DNA of 64,000 nucleotides from Streptomyces niger (lineage in GTDB: Bacteria; Actinomycetota; Actinomycetes; Streptomycetales; Streptomycetaceae). The stretch covers positions 189,944 to 253,943 of the forward strand of contig NZ_JOFQ01000013.1 in NCBI RefSeq assembly GCF_000718305.1. The letters are read 5' to 3'. The notes under the pieces are model-generated. The model was not told the DNA's origin. It saw only the letters and a program-made list of their open reading frames with translations, and made no database searches. Of the stretch, positions 26,938 through 38,063 are shown one piece after another. The translations under genes and the position numbers were made by a program. Every line of letters begins with the position of its first letter. Within the stretch, counting starts at the first letter, position 1.

Positions 26938-28085
26938 CGGGCGAGCACCTCCCTGGCGAGCTGGCGGTAGGCGGCGGCACCCACGGAGTTGGAGGCGTAC
27001 GTGGTGATGGGCTCGCCCGCGACCGTGGTCTCGGGGAAGCGGACCGTCCGGCCGATCACGGTGTGGTACACGTGATCGTCGAAGGCCTCCACCACGCGCG
27101 CGAGCACCTCACGGCTGTGCACGGTGCGCGAGTCGTACATCGTGGCGAGGATGCCGTCCAGCTCCAGTTCGGGGTTGAGCCGTTCCTGGACCTTCTCGAT
27201 CGTCTCGGTCAGCAGCGCCACACCGCGCAGCGCGAAGAACTCGCACTCCAGCGGGACGATGACCTTGTGAGCCGCCGTCAGCGCGTTGACCGTGAGCAGA
27301 CCGAGCGAGGGCTGACAGTCGATCACGATGTAGTCGTAGTCGGCCAGCAGCGGCTTCAGGGCGCGCTGCAGGGTCGACTCGCGCGCGACCTCGCTGACGA
27401 GCTGCACCTCGGCGGCTGACAAATCGATATTGCTGGGGAGCAGGTCCATGTTGGGGACCGCGGTCTTCAGCAGGACCTCGTCGGCCGACATGCCCCGCTC
27501 CATGAGCAGGTTGTAGACCGTCAGGTCCAGCTCCATCGGGTTGACGCCGAGGCCGACCGAGAGGGCGCCCTGCGGGTCGAAGTCGACGAGCAGTACGCGG
27601 CGGCCGTATTCGGCGAGCGCGGCACCCAGGTTGATGGTCGAGGTCGTCTTGCCGACCCCGCCCTTCTGGTTGCACATCGCGATGATCTTCGCCGGGCCGT
27701 GCTCGGAGAGCGGCCCGGGGATCGGGAAGTAGGGAAGGGGCCGGCCGGTCGGGCCGATGCGCTCGCGGCGCTGGCGCGCGGCGTCCGGCGCGAGCGTCGC
27801 CGCGTACTCGGGGTCCGGCTCGTACTCCGCGTCCGGATCGTAGAAGTGCCCCTCGGGCAGGTCGTCGTAGTCGGCGAAACGGGCCGGGTCTGTGCCGCCC
27901 TGGTCGCCGGCCATGGCGTTCACTTGATGGCCGTCCATGCTCTGGTGGGCTGTCGTCGTCATGCTCTTCTGGGCTGCGAAGGTGTGGACAGCGACGGAGC
28001 CGACAGCCTCGTGCCCCGAGGGACCCTGGCCCCGTGCAACCGCTCCTGGTCGACCACCTCCGGGAGTAAATGTCGACTCATTCAC
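26922..28085 (-). CDS. ParA/Soj-family partition ATPase (orphan copy)
   Basis: A 387-aa deviant-Walker ATPase. The sites are the Walker A NQKGGVGKTT (about residue 140), the A' motif LLVDFDPQG and the Walker B YIVIDCQPSLG; the C-terminal FPETTVAGEPITTYA is typical. The N-terminal ~125 residues are a poorly conserved acidic extension. A strong RBS (AAGGAGGT) lies 10 bases before the GTG start. No ParB or parS is nearby, and dnaA/oriC genes are absent, so this is not the main chromosomal ParA. Its operon with an RHH-like protein and ScpA-ScpB suggests a role in chromosome organisation. Confidence 0.9.
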   Translation of the reverse strand: MNESTFTPGGGRPGAVARGQGPSGHEAVGSVAVHTFAAQKSMTTTAHQSMDGHQVNAMAGDQGGTDPARFADYDDLPEGHFYDPDAEYEPDPEYAATLAPDAARQRRERIGPTGRPLPYFPIPGPLSEHGPAKIIAMCNQKGGVGKTTSTINLGAALAEYGRRVLLVDFDPQGALSVGLGVNPMELDLTVYNLLMERGMSADEVLLKTAVPNMDLLPSNIDLSAAEVQLVSEVARESTLQRALKPLLADYDYIVIDCQPSLGLLTVNALTAAHKVIVPLECEFFALRGVALLTETIEKVQERLNPELELDGILATMYDSRTVHSREVLARVVEAFDDHVYHTVIGRTVRFPETTVAGEPITTYASNSVGAAAYRQLAREVLARCHAE

Positions 28086-28439
28086 AAGTCGTCTTACCTC
28101 CTTGGATGTGACCAGGAAACTTATCGATAGGTCAGCGTGACACCATGCCGACGGTTGGCGACTCTATGGCGTGTCGGGCGTCCGCAGCAACACAATCCAC
28201 CGGACCCGGCACGATGTGTCGGCAAGGGAACACCTTGATGTCAAGGGCGCGCGGCACACATCCGTGAGGTTTCGGGGGTGTGCGAAAGGGTCGAAGAGAG
28301 ACGTTCGTTACGAGTTGCGGAGGGCTCGTCGGAGGCCCCCGGCGGACGGTCGCGAAAATCTGTCGCAAACGCGACCGGCCGGGCCCGAAAGTCTCAAGGC
28401 CCGGCCGTGCGCGTGGTGTTGACGCGCCGTGTTGACGGA
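28086..28439. other. Intergenic region between ald and the ParA-like gene
   Basis: About 354 bp without a supported gene. It holds the ald terminator (28376-28407) and the promoter and leader of the ParA operon. GGTCGC/GCGACC around 28358-28376 forms another weak inverted repeat. Confidence 0.45.
28376..28407 (-). terminator. Hairpin downstream of ald
   Basis: CGGCCGGGCC (28376-28385) pairs perfectly with GGCCCGGCCG (28398-28407) around a 12-nt loop, 33 bp beyond the ald stop. Confidence 0.65.
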
Positions 28440-29555
<1,116 letters not shown>

Positions 29556-29677
29556 GTCGATCACGGTCCTTGAATGAGAGCTTGCAGAGAAATATCCGCA
29601 CATACAGACGCATGACGGATGTGACCGCGAGAGGCGCGGCTCTGCCAGTCTATTGAAGGAGCTCTTGTTGTCTAGCC

Positions 29678-29688
29678 TTGCAAAGCAA
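29678..29688. promoter_or_regulatory. Short palindrome in the ald upstream region
   Basis: TTGC-AAA-GCAA lies about 125 bp upstream of the ald start in an AT-richer patch (29650-29720). Lrp/AsnC-type regulators control ald in other actinobacteria and bind degenerate palindromes of this type; assignment here is tentative. Confidence 0.25.
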
Positions 29689-29722
29689 TTTCTTTTCCGT
29701 GAACCGCCACCGATTTCGTAGG

Positions 29723-31834
29723 TCAGGCCGGGTGATCCGCCAGGAGTCCCTCTCCGAGGCCCCGATGCAGCCTTGCCGCCGCCGGGTCACCGAGCCGTTC
29801 GAAGGTGTCCGCAATCCGCAGCTGCAGCGCCGCCTCCAGCCGCCCGTCCGCCGCCTTCCTGGCCAGCTCCAGCGCCTCGAAGCAGGTCCGCAGCGCCTGC
29901 TCGGGCCGCCCGGCGTACTCCTGCACCCGCGCCGTCTCCCCCATGGCCCGCGCGAGCCCCACCGGGTCACCGGCCCGGCGGTACGCCCCGTGTGCGGCGC
30001 GCCACTCCCGGAGCGCCTCGGCCCAGCGGCCGGCCTGCGTGTGCACCGCGCCCAGCCGGCCGTGCAGCCGCGCCGCCTCGGCCGTGTGGCCGCGGGAGAG
30101 CCGCAGCTCCAGCGCCCGCCCGTACCAGTCGGCGGCCCGCTGCCAGTCCCCCAGCTCGGCATACGTGGCGCCCAGCGACTCCAGCGCACGGCCGGTCGCG
30201 ACCGCGTCCTTCACCGCGCGCGCCGACTCCAGCGCCCCCCGGTACCGCCCCAGCGCCTTCCGCGACCGGCCGGCCTGCGCGTCCAGGTCGCCGAGGTTCA
30301 GCAGCGCGGCGGCCTTCTCGCGGGCCAGGCCGCGCCGCTCGGCGACCTCCAGGACCAGGCCGTGCAGCCCGTAGAGGTCGGGCGCCGCCGCCTCGGGGGT
30401 CTCGTGGGCGAGCAGCGCCCGCACCAGTCCGGCCATCAGCCGCCGGTCCAGGGTGTCCAGCTCGCCGTCCGCGACGGCGATCCGGGCCGAGTCGAGCAGG
30501 GCCGGGCGGCGGGTGCGCAGCCAGGCCGCGGCCTCGGGGACGGACCCGAAGCGCAGCGACCGCGGCAGCCCTGAGGTCCGCTCGCGGGCCGGGGATCCGG
30601 CGGGCTCGCCCATCGCCCGGCAGGACATCAGCTGCCGTACGGTCCGCTCCAGCATCCGGGCCCGGGAGAGCTGGATCTCGGCGGGGCGCTCGTGGGCCTG
30701 GAGCCGGGCGCGCAGCAGCGGCGCGAGGCAGCCGGGCACCCGGTACTGCGGCGGGAGCGCGGCCAGCGGGTCGGGCCCGTCGGCGGACTCCCCCGCTGGG
30801 AGCGCTCCCGTCGGCGCCACCGGCCGGAGCAGCCCCATGGCCGCGAAGTCCCGCAGGGTGGATTCGGCGGCCTCCACGGAGCAGCCGGCCAGCGCGGACG
30901 CCGTGTGCGCGTCGACGAGGCCGGCCGGGGCGAGCGAGAGCAGCCGCAGTATGCGCGCCGCGGGTGCCGGCAGCGCTTCGTACGTCAACCGGAAGGCACG
31001 GGTCAGCGAGCGGGACACCGGTACGGCCTCCTCCTCGTCCGCCGGCAGCAGGAACAGCGCCCGCCGCAGGTCGGAGAGGGAGGACTTGGGGTGCGTCGCG
31101 AGCCAGCCGCCGACCAGCACCAGCGCGGCGGGCTGGCCGCCGCAGTCCTGGACGAGCTGCTCGGCGGTGCGCGGGTCGACGGTGATGCGGATGCTGCCCG
31201 CGTACCGGGTCAGGATCTCCACCCCGGCCGCGGTGTCCAGGCCGCCGAGGGTGCAGGGCCGGACGTCCGTGATGCCGGTCAGCGGCCCTTCGGAGACCGC
31301 GAGGACCAGACAGTCGGGGGCGTCCGGCAGCAGCGGGTCGACCTGCTCGGCGCCGGCCGCGTCGTCCAGCAGGAGCAGGGCGCGCCGGTCGGCCAGGGCG
31401 CCGCGCAGCGCCTCGGTCAGCTCGTCCTCCTCCGCGCCCGCCGGCACCCGCTCGCCGAGCTGGGTGAGCAGGTCACGCGCCGCGGACGCGGTGGGTACGG
31501 GTTGTCCGTCGGCGGTGCTCAGCGAGGATCGCAGCACGCCGTCCGGGTAGTCGCCGGCCAGGTGCCGGGCGAGTTCGGCGGCGAGGGTGCTGCGTCCCGA
31601 GCCGGGCCGGCCGGCGATCAGCAGCACCCGGCTGCGGGCGCCCTTGCGGCCGGAGAGGGTGTCCAGCCCGGCGCGCTCGATGTCGCTGCGCAGGGCGGCC
31701 AGTTCGCGGCCGCGGCCGGCGAAGAAGGGTGCCGGCGGGGCGGTCGCCGCCGGGGCGCCGGTCCGGCCCGCTCCTCTACGTCCGGGCCCCGACGCCGTCA
31801 CCGACCGTCCGGTGTCCACCGCCTGCTCCGCCAC
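29723..31834 (-). CDS. STAND-type NTPase with C-terminal TPR repeats
   Basis: A 703-aa protein resembling the NB-ARC/TPR half of AfsR-type regulators but lacking any DNA-binding domain. Residues about 35-330 form the NTPase core: FFAGRGRELAALRSD, then GRPGSGRST at 75-83 and the Walker B RRALLLLDDAAG. The invariant Walker A Lys is Arg81. A winged-helix/helical region (about 290-420) follows, then six or so TPR repeats (about 480-690: AALLNLGDLDAQAGRSRKAL, ATYAELGDWQRAADWYGRAL, and others). It probably acts as a signalling scaffold, but ligand and partners are unknown. Monocistronic between ald and the nudix gene. Confidence 0.82.
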   Translation of the reverse strand: MAEQAVDTGRSVTASGPGRRGAGRTGAPAATAPPAPFFAGRGRELAALRSDIERAGLDTLSGRKGARSRVLLIAGRPGSGRSTLAAELARHLAGDYPDGVLRSSLSTADGQPVPTASAARDLLTQLGERVPAGAEEDELTEALRGALADRRALLLLDDAAGAEQVDPLLPDAPDCLVLAVSEGPLTGITDVRPCTLGGLDTAAGVEILTRYAGSIRITVDPRTAEQLVQDCGGQPAALVLVGGWLATHPKSSLSDLRRALFLLPADEEEAVPVSRSLTRAFRLTYEALPAPAARILRLLSLAPAGLVDAHTASALAGCSVEAAESTLRDFAAMGLLRPVAPTGALPAGESADGPDPLAALPPQYRVPGCLAPLLRARLQAHERPAEIQLSRARMLERTVRQLMSCRAMGEPAGSPARERTSGLPRSLRFGSVPEAAAWLRTRRPALLDSARIAVADGELDTLDRRLMAGLVRALLAHETPEAAAPDLYGLHGLVLEVAERRGLAREKAAALLNLGDLDAQAGRSRKALGRYRGALESARAVKDAVATGRALESLGATYAELGDWQRAADWYGRALELRLSRGHTAEAARLHGRLGAVHTQAGRWAEALREWRAAHGAYRRAGDPVGLARAMGETARVQEYAGRPEQALRTCFEALELARKAADGRLEAALQLRIADTFERLGDPAAARLHRGLGEGLLADHPA

Positions 31835-31976
31835 GGGCCACGCTCCCGTTCACTTGCGCGCGTACGAGCCGGCCGCCTCTACGGCCGGGATTTGTCGAGC
31901 GTAGTTCAAAGGAGGCGCGGATCACGGCGGACATACCGCGTTAATCCGACAAAAATGGGAGACAAGATTCCGGTAA

Positions 31977-32000
31977 GGACCCAGGGTTCTCCCCGGGTCC
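31977..32000 (-). terminator. Hairpin downstream of the Nudix gene
   Basis: GGACCC-A-GGG pairs with CCC-C-GGGTCC around TTCT, with one mismatch, 53 bp beyond the Nudix stop on the minus strand. Confidence 0.5.
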
Positions 32001-32052
32001 CTCCGGTCACGCCGGGGACAGGCGGAGCCTCACGCTGGGAACAGCCGGAGCC

Positions 32053-32679
32053 TCACGCCTGGAACGGGCGGGCCGGCCAGGGCGCCTCGGCCGGGCGCAG
32101 CGCGTCCAGGCCGTCGCCCGACTGCGCGGCCAGCAGCGACAGCACGCCGACGACCAGGCAGTTGTTGTGCAGCTCGCCCGCCAGTACGCCGCGCGCGAGG
32201 TCGGCGACCGGGACCCGGGCCAGCTCCATGTCGGCCTCTTCCTCCTCGACCTCGAAGCGCTCGCCCTCCGCCTCGGACAGGCCGCGGGCCAGGAAGATCC
32301 GCACGGCCTCGTCGCAGCCGCCGGGCGTGGTGAAGACGTCGGTCAGCACCCGCCAGTCCTCGGCCTTGACGTGCGCCTCTTCGTACAGCTCGCGCTGGGC
32401 GGCGTGCAGCGGGTTCTCGCCCGGCACGTCCAGCAGACCGGCCGGGATCTCCCAGAGCTTGTGCCGTACCGGGTGCCGGTACTGGCGCAGCACCAGGACC
32501 TTGCCCTCGTCGTCCAGGGCCAGAACGGCCACCGAGCCGGGGTGGACCTGGTAGTCCCGCTTCACGGTGGAGCCGTCCGGCATGACGACCTCGTCCGTGC
32601 GGACGCTGGTCTTGTTGCCGGTGAACGGGGTCGCCGTCGCGGTGATCCGCCACTCCTCGGGGGTGTCCTTGATGGCCAT
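32053..32679 (-). CDS. Nudix hydrolase, ADP-ribose pyrophosphatase type
   Basis: A 208-aa hydrolase. The Nudix helix is GLLDVPGENPLHAAQRELYEEAHV (about residues 80-103), which keeps the metal-binding R-E-x2-E-E core but has His where the consensus places Gly. Upstream strands (VAVLALDDEGKVLVLRQYRH) and TPGGCDE after the box match ADP-ribose pyrophosphatases, which split ADP-ribose to AMP and ribose-5-phosphate. ATG 32679 has GGGAGGAC upstream. It is downstream of pyrG, 80 bp away, on the same strand, a linkage common in actinobacteria. Confidence 0.9.
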   Translation of the reverse strand: MAIKDTPEEWRITATATPFTGNKTSVRTDEVVMPDGSTVKRDYQVHPGSVAVLALDDEGKVLVLRQYRHPVRHKLWEIPAGLLDVPGENPLHAAQRELYEEAHVKAEDWRVLTDVFTTPGGCDEAVRIFLARGLSEAEGERFEVEEEEADMELARVPVADLARGVLAGELHNNCLVVGVLSLLAAQSGDGLDALRPAEAPWPARPFQA

Positions 32680-32760
32680 GCGCGTCCTCCCAAACAAGCA
32701 GAAACCGGGGTACGGGCCGCAAAGCCCGCACCCCGGTAACCGTATCGGTCGGCCGGTTCC

Positions 32761-34467
<1,707 letters not shown>

Positions 34468-34828
34468 GGCCAAGAGGGAGCTCCCGTGGTCGCGAGGTGA
34501 AAAGCGGAGCGGCGCGATCCCGGATTCCACGGGGTGCCGTCGCTGCGGTCGGGGGTGCCGGGACTTTCTTCCGGCCCACCGGTCCACGGGGTACCAGGCT
34601 ATCAGCGACGGAGCGTGGTCGCTCCCGCCCGCGCGGGGCGGAATGAATCGCTCCCCGTATCCGGGGCCCGACGTGACGGAGGCCACCCGTTCGGCCCAGT
34701 CCCGGGAAGCGGAGGGTCGCGCGGATCTTCCGTACGCGTCGTATCCTGCTCGGGCACTCGCACAGAGCCGTCCGGAAACGGCATCGCCCCGACCCGCTCA
34801 CCGGACCAGCAGCTCGGCGGGGTTTTCA
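34468..34828. other. Divergent intergenic region, pyrG / GH15
   Basis: About 361 bp holding the two divergent promoters. I see no convincing -10/-35, gene or RNA in it. The pyrG leader shows no obvious C-run or hairpin of the pyrG-attenuator type known in Bacillus. Confidence 0.4.
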
Positions 34829-36703
34829 ATGGGCAGGACGGAAGACCGACACGTCCCACGGGGGGCGTCACCCCAGTTCGAACGGGAGTTGTACGTGGCC
34901 GGGCGCATCGAGGACTACGCACTCATCGGCGACATGCAGACCGCCGCACTCGTCTGCCGGGACGGCGCGGTCGACTGGCTGTGCCTTCCCCGGTTCGACT
35001 CACCCGCGGTGTTCGCGGGCCTCTTGGGCACCGAGGAGCACGGCTTCTGGCGCCTGGGCCCGGCCGCGGAAGCGGAAGGCGAACCGGCCGCCGCCGACCG
35101 CCGCCGGTACCGCGACGACTCGCTGATCCTGGAGTCGGAGTGGGACACCCCCGAGGGCACGGCACGAGTGATCGACTTCATGCCGCCGCGCGAGGGCGCC
35201 CCGCAGCTGATCCGCATCGTGGAAGGCGTCAGCGGCCGGGTGTCGATGCGCTCGTCGCTGCGGATGCGATTCTCCTACGGCTGGGTGGTGCCGTGGGTGC
35301 ACCAGGTCGACGGCCGCACCGCCGCGGTCGCGGGCCCGGACTCGGTGTGGTTCGACACCACCGCCGAGACGCACGGCGAGGACCTGACGACATACTCCGA
35401 CTTCACCGTCGAGGCGGGGCAGCGGATCGCGTTCACGATGAGCTGGCAGCCCTCGCACCGCGAGCAGCCGCCGCTGCCCGAGCCGGAGAACGCGCTCGCC
35501 GCCACCGCGGACTTCTGGCGCGAGTGGGTCGAGCAGTGCACGTACCACGGCCCCTACCGGGACGCGGTGATCCGCTCGCTGATCACGCTGAAGGCGCTGA
35601 CGTACGCGCCGACCGGCGGCATCGTCGCGGCCCCCACCACCTCCCTGCCCGAGGACATCGGCGGCTCCCGCAACTGGGACTACCGCTTCACCTGGCTCCG
35701 GGACGCCGCGATCACGCTCTCCTCGCTGCTGCGCACCGGCTACCGCGACGAGGCCCGCGCCTGGCGCGAGTGGCTGCTCCGCGCGGTGGCGGGCGACCCG
35801 GAGAACCTGCAGATCATGTACGGCATCGCCGGCGAGCGCGAGCTGGGCGAGAACGAGCTGACCTGGCTGCCCGGTTACGAGGGCTCCCAGCCGGTGCGGG
35901 TCGGCAACGGCGCCGCCGACCAGCTCCAGCTGGACGTGTACGGCGAGGTCATCGAGGCCCTGCACCTCGCCCACATGACGGGCCTGGCCCGCAACGACTA
36001 CGCCTCGCTGCTCCAGCTGAAGCTGATCCGCTGGGTGGAGCAGCACTGGAACGAGCCGGACGAGGGCATCTGGGAGGTGCGCGGGCCGCGCCGGCACTTC
36101 GTGCACTCCAAGGTCATGACCTGGGTCGCGGTGGACCGCACCATCAAGCTGATCGAGTCCGGGGACGTCGAGGGGCCGCTGGACCGCTGGAAGGACCTGC
36201 GCGACGCGATCCACCGGGACGTGTGCGAGAAGGGCTACGACCCCGAGCGCAACACCTTCACCCAGTCCTACGGCTCCAAGGAGCTGGACGCCTCGCTGCT
36301 GCTCATCCCGCAGATGGGCTTCCTGCCGCCGGACGACAAGCGCGTCATCGGCACGATCGAGGCGATCCAGCGCGAGCTGTCCACGCCCGACGGCTTCATC
36401 ATGCGCTACCCCACCTCCGCCGACGCCGAGGAGGCGAACGTGGACGGCCTGGAGGGTGACGAGGGCGCCTTCCTGGCCTGCTCGTTCTGGATGGCGGACG
36501 ACCTGGCGATGATCGGCCGGGTCGAGGAGGCCCGCAAGCTCTTCGAGAAGCTGCTCTCGCTCCGCAACGACCTGGGGCTGCTGGCCGAGGAGTGGGACTC
36601 CCGCCTCCAGCGGCAGGTCGGCAACTTCCCGCAGGCGTTCAGCCACGTCCCGCTGATCGACACGGCGCTGCGCCTGACGGCCAGCGGCGCGTACGGGGGC
36701 TGA
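34829..36703 (+). CDS. Glycoside hydrolase family 15 protein (trehalase/glucoamylase-like)
   Basis: A 624-aa intracellular enzyme with no signal peptide. The N-terminal beta-sandwich (about 25-230) begins RIEDYALIGDMQTAALVCRDGAVDWLCLP. The (alpha/alpha)6 catalytic barrel (about 240-620) has the family hallmark NWDYRFTWLRDAA near residue 281 and NVDGLEGDEGAFLACSFW near residue 540, which carries the usual catalytic-acid region. Related actinobacterial proteins hydrolyse trehalose or maltodextrins; which applies here cannot be told. ATG 34829 has GGCGGGG upstream. Divergent from pyrG and convergent with the GH64 gene. Confidence 0.9.
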   Translation: MGRTEDRHVPRGASPQFERELYVAGRIEDYALIGDMQTAALVCRDGAVDWLCLPRFDSPAVFAGLLGTEEHGFWRLGPAAEAEGEPAAADRRRYRDDSLILESEWDTPEGTARVIDFMPPREGAPQLIRIVEGVSGRVSMRSSLRMRFSYGWVVPWVHQVDGRTAAVAGPDSVWFDTTAETHGEDLTTYSDFTVEAGQRIAFTMSWQPSHREQPPLPEPENALAATADFWREWVEQCTYHGPYRDAVIRSLITLKALTYAPTGGIVAAPTTSLPEDIGGSRNWDYRFTWLRDAAITLSSLLRTGYRDEARAWREWLLRAVAGDPENLQIMYGIAGERELGENELTWLPGYEGSQPVRVGNGAADQLQLDVYGEVIEALHLAHMTGLARNDYASLLQLKLIRWVEQHWNEPDEGIWEVRGPRRHFVHSKVMTWVAVDRTIKLIESGDVEGPLDRWKDLRDAIHRDVCEKGYDPERNTFTQSYGSKELDASLLLIPQMGFLPPDDKRVIGTIEAIQRELSTPDGFIMRYPTSADAEEANVDGLEGDEGAFLACSFWMADDLAMIGRVEEARKLFEKLLSLRNDLGLLAEEWDSRLQRQVGNFPQAFSHVPLIDTALRLTASGAYGG

Positions 36704-36719
36704 GCCCGCGCACGACGGA

Positions 36720-36762
36720 CAGGGCTCCGGCCGTGTGCCGCTGCGGCACGGCCGGAGCCCTG
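36720..36762. terminator. Strong bidirectional hairpin between GH15 and GH64 genes
   Basis: CAGGGCTCCGGCC-GT-GTGCCG pairs with CGGCAC-GGCCGGAGCCCTG around CTG: 19 paired bases with one 2-nt bulge. It lies between convergent stops (36703 and 36782). Confidence 0.8.
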
Positions 36763-36781
36763 GTTCGTGGGGCTGCGCCGT

Positions 36782-37951
36782 CTAGAACGGCGTCAGCGTG
36801 AGGGTGAAGCGGCTGGGCGCGCCGTCCTCGATGTACGAGGCGAAGCTCGCGACGTCGTCGAAGGCGAAGCCGTAGGCCTTGCCGTCCTTCGTCGCCTCGT
36901 GCATCACGCGGGCGTAGTGGTTGGCGAGCTTCTGCTGGTAGAAGGTGGCGGGGTCGGTGGTGGGCTGCTCGGCGTGCGAGGTGAGGGTCCCCCGGTTGAA
37001 GGCGGCGCCCAGGATCGCGGCGACCGGGCCGGTGGTGCCGTCGTTCGGGGCGGCCAGGGCCCCGTCGCAGAAGAGCACGTCCTTGGTGCTCGGCTTGTCG
37101 AAGGAGACGGACGCCAGGCCGGTGAAGGAGAGCTTCCCGCCGGCGGCGCGCCCGGTGAACGTGCCGGCATTGGTGGTGATCTTGAGGTCTTTGGACTCGT
37201 AGGCGGCCCATGCCTCGTCGATGGCGGGGGCCAGGTAGTTCTCGTCGAACCGCCCGGCGCCCAGGCCGTGTCCGGGCGCGATGACCCGCTTGTCGTCGAT
37301 GACCAGCTTGTCGAAGCCCTCGACGCCGGCGAGGTCGGAGAAGATCTTGTCCCGGGCGCCGTCCTTCAGCAGCCCCGTCGTCTGGTCCTTGGCGCCGGTC
37401 AGCTTGATCGCCAGCGGCACGCTGAACATGTCCACCATCGTGGTGTTGCAGTACATTCCGCCGTCGTTGTAGGTGAACTCCGCGCAGTCGTGCAGCACCC
37501 CGTAGTTGGGGTCGGAGTCCACCCAGCCCGCCGGGTAGGCGAGCGCGGCCTTGCCGTTGCCGTCCTCGACGGCCTTGAACTTCAGCTTGCCGCCGAGCGA
37601 GGTGTAGATGCGGCCGGACATCTTCGGCAGCGTGAGGGTGGTGGTGCCGCTCCCGGCGAGCGGTATCGCGTAGTCGGTGAACCCGTCCGAGCCGTTGTCG
37701 GCGACCGCGACCGGCTTCAGTTCGCCCTCGGGTGTGACCCGGACCTGCTGGGTGCCGTCGTTGCCGACGATGTAGACGTATATAGATGAATTGCCGAACT
37801 CCCCGGAGTTGTTGACGATCTCCAGGGGGAGGCCGGCGGACCTGCCACGGACCGGTGCGGGGGATCCGACGGCCCGGCTCGCCAGGGTGAGGCCGGCACC
37901 GGCGGCGGCGCTCGCGGCGAGGCCGCCGAGCAGGGTACGACGAGAAATCAT
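36782..37951 (-). CDS. Secreted GH64-type beta-1,3-glucanase
   Basis: A 389-aa exported enzyme. The signal is a twin-arginine (Tat) one: SRRTLLGG followed by a hydrophobic stretch to about residue 30. The mature protein matches GH64 laminaripentaose-forming beta-1,3-glucanases, with LPLEIVNNSGEFGNSSIYVY at the start and CAEFTYNDGGMYCNTTMVD in the region where that family has its catalytic Glu and Asp. It would degrade fungal or plant beta-1,3-glucan. No carbohydrate-binding module follows. The RBS AAGGAG is clear. A LacI-type operator lies 28 bp upstream of the start, facing the regulator gene. Confidence 0.87.
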   Translation of the reverse strand: MISRRTLLGGLAASAAAGAGLTLASRAVGSPAPVRGRSAGLPLEIVNNSGEFGNSSIYVYIVGNDGTQQVRVTPEGELKPVAVADNGSDGFTDYAIPLAGSGTTTLTLPKMSGRIYTSLGGKLKFKAVEDGNGKAALAYPAGWVDSDPNYGVLHDCAEFTYNDGGMYCNTTMVDMFSVPLAIKLTGAKDQTTGLLKDGARDKIFSDLAGVEGFDKLVIDDKRVIAPGHGLGAGRFDENYLAPAIDEAWAAYESKDLKITTNAGTFTGRAAGGKLSFTGLASVSFDKPSTKDVLFCDGALAAPNDGTTGPVAAILGAAFNRGTLTSHAEQPTTDPATFYQQKLANHYARVMHEATKDGKAYGFAFDDVASFASYIEDGAPSRFTLTLTPF

Positions 37952-37978
37952 GAGACGGCTCCTTGTGGGGGGAGGAGA

Positions 37979-37992
37979 TGAGAGCGCTCTCA
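37979..37992. promoter_or_regulatory. LacI-family operator palindrome
   Basis: TGAGAGCGCTCTCA is a perfect 14-bp palindrome with the central CGCT/AGCG core typical of LacI-family sites in Streptomyces (compare the CebR box TGGGAGCGCTCCCA). It lies between the divergent GH64 and LacI genes, 28 bp from the former and 72 bp from the latter. Confidence 0.8.
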
Positions 37993-38063
37993 AATGAAGT
38001 AGGGTCACCCTGCCCACTTCTGGCGGTACCGTCAACCCACCCAGACGGAGGAGGAGTTCGCTG

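Noticed and set aside
28171..28422. Small plus-strand frame between ald and the ParA-like gene
   Set aside because: No RBS, composition unlike coding sequence, and it overlaps the ald terminator.
34468..34828. pyrG attenuator of the Bacillus (C-run) type
   Set aside because: No hairpin with an initial C-run was found in the pyrG leader.
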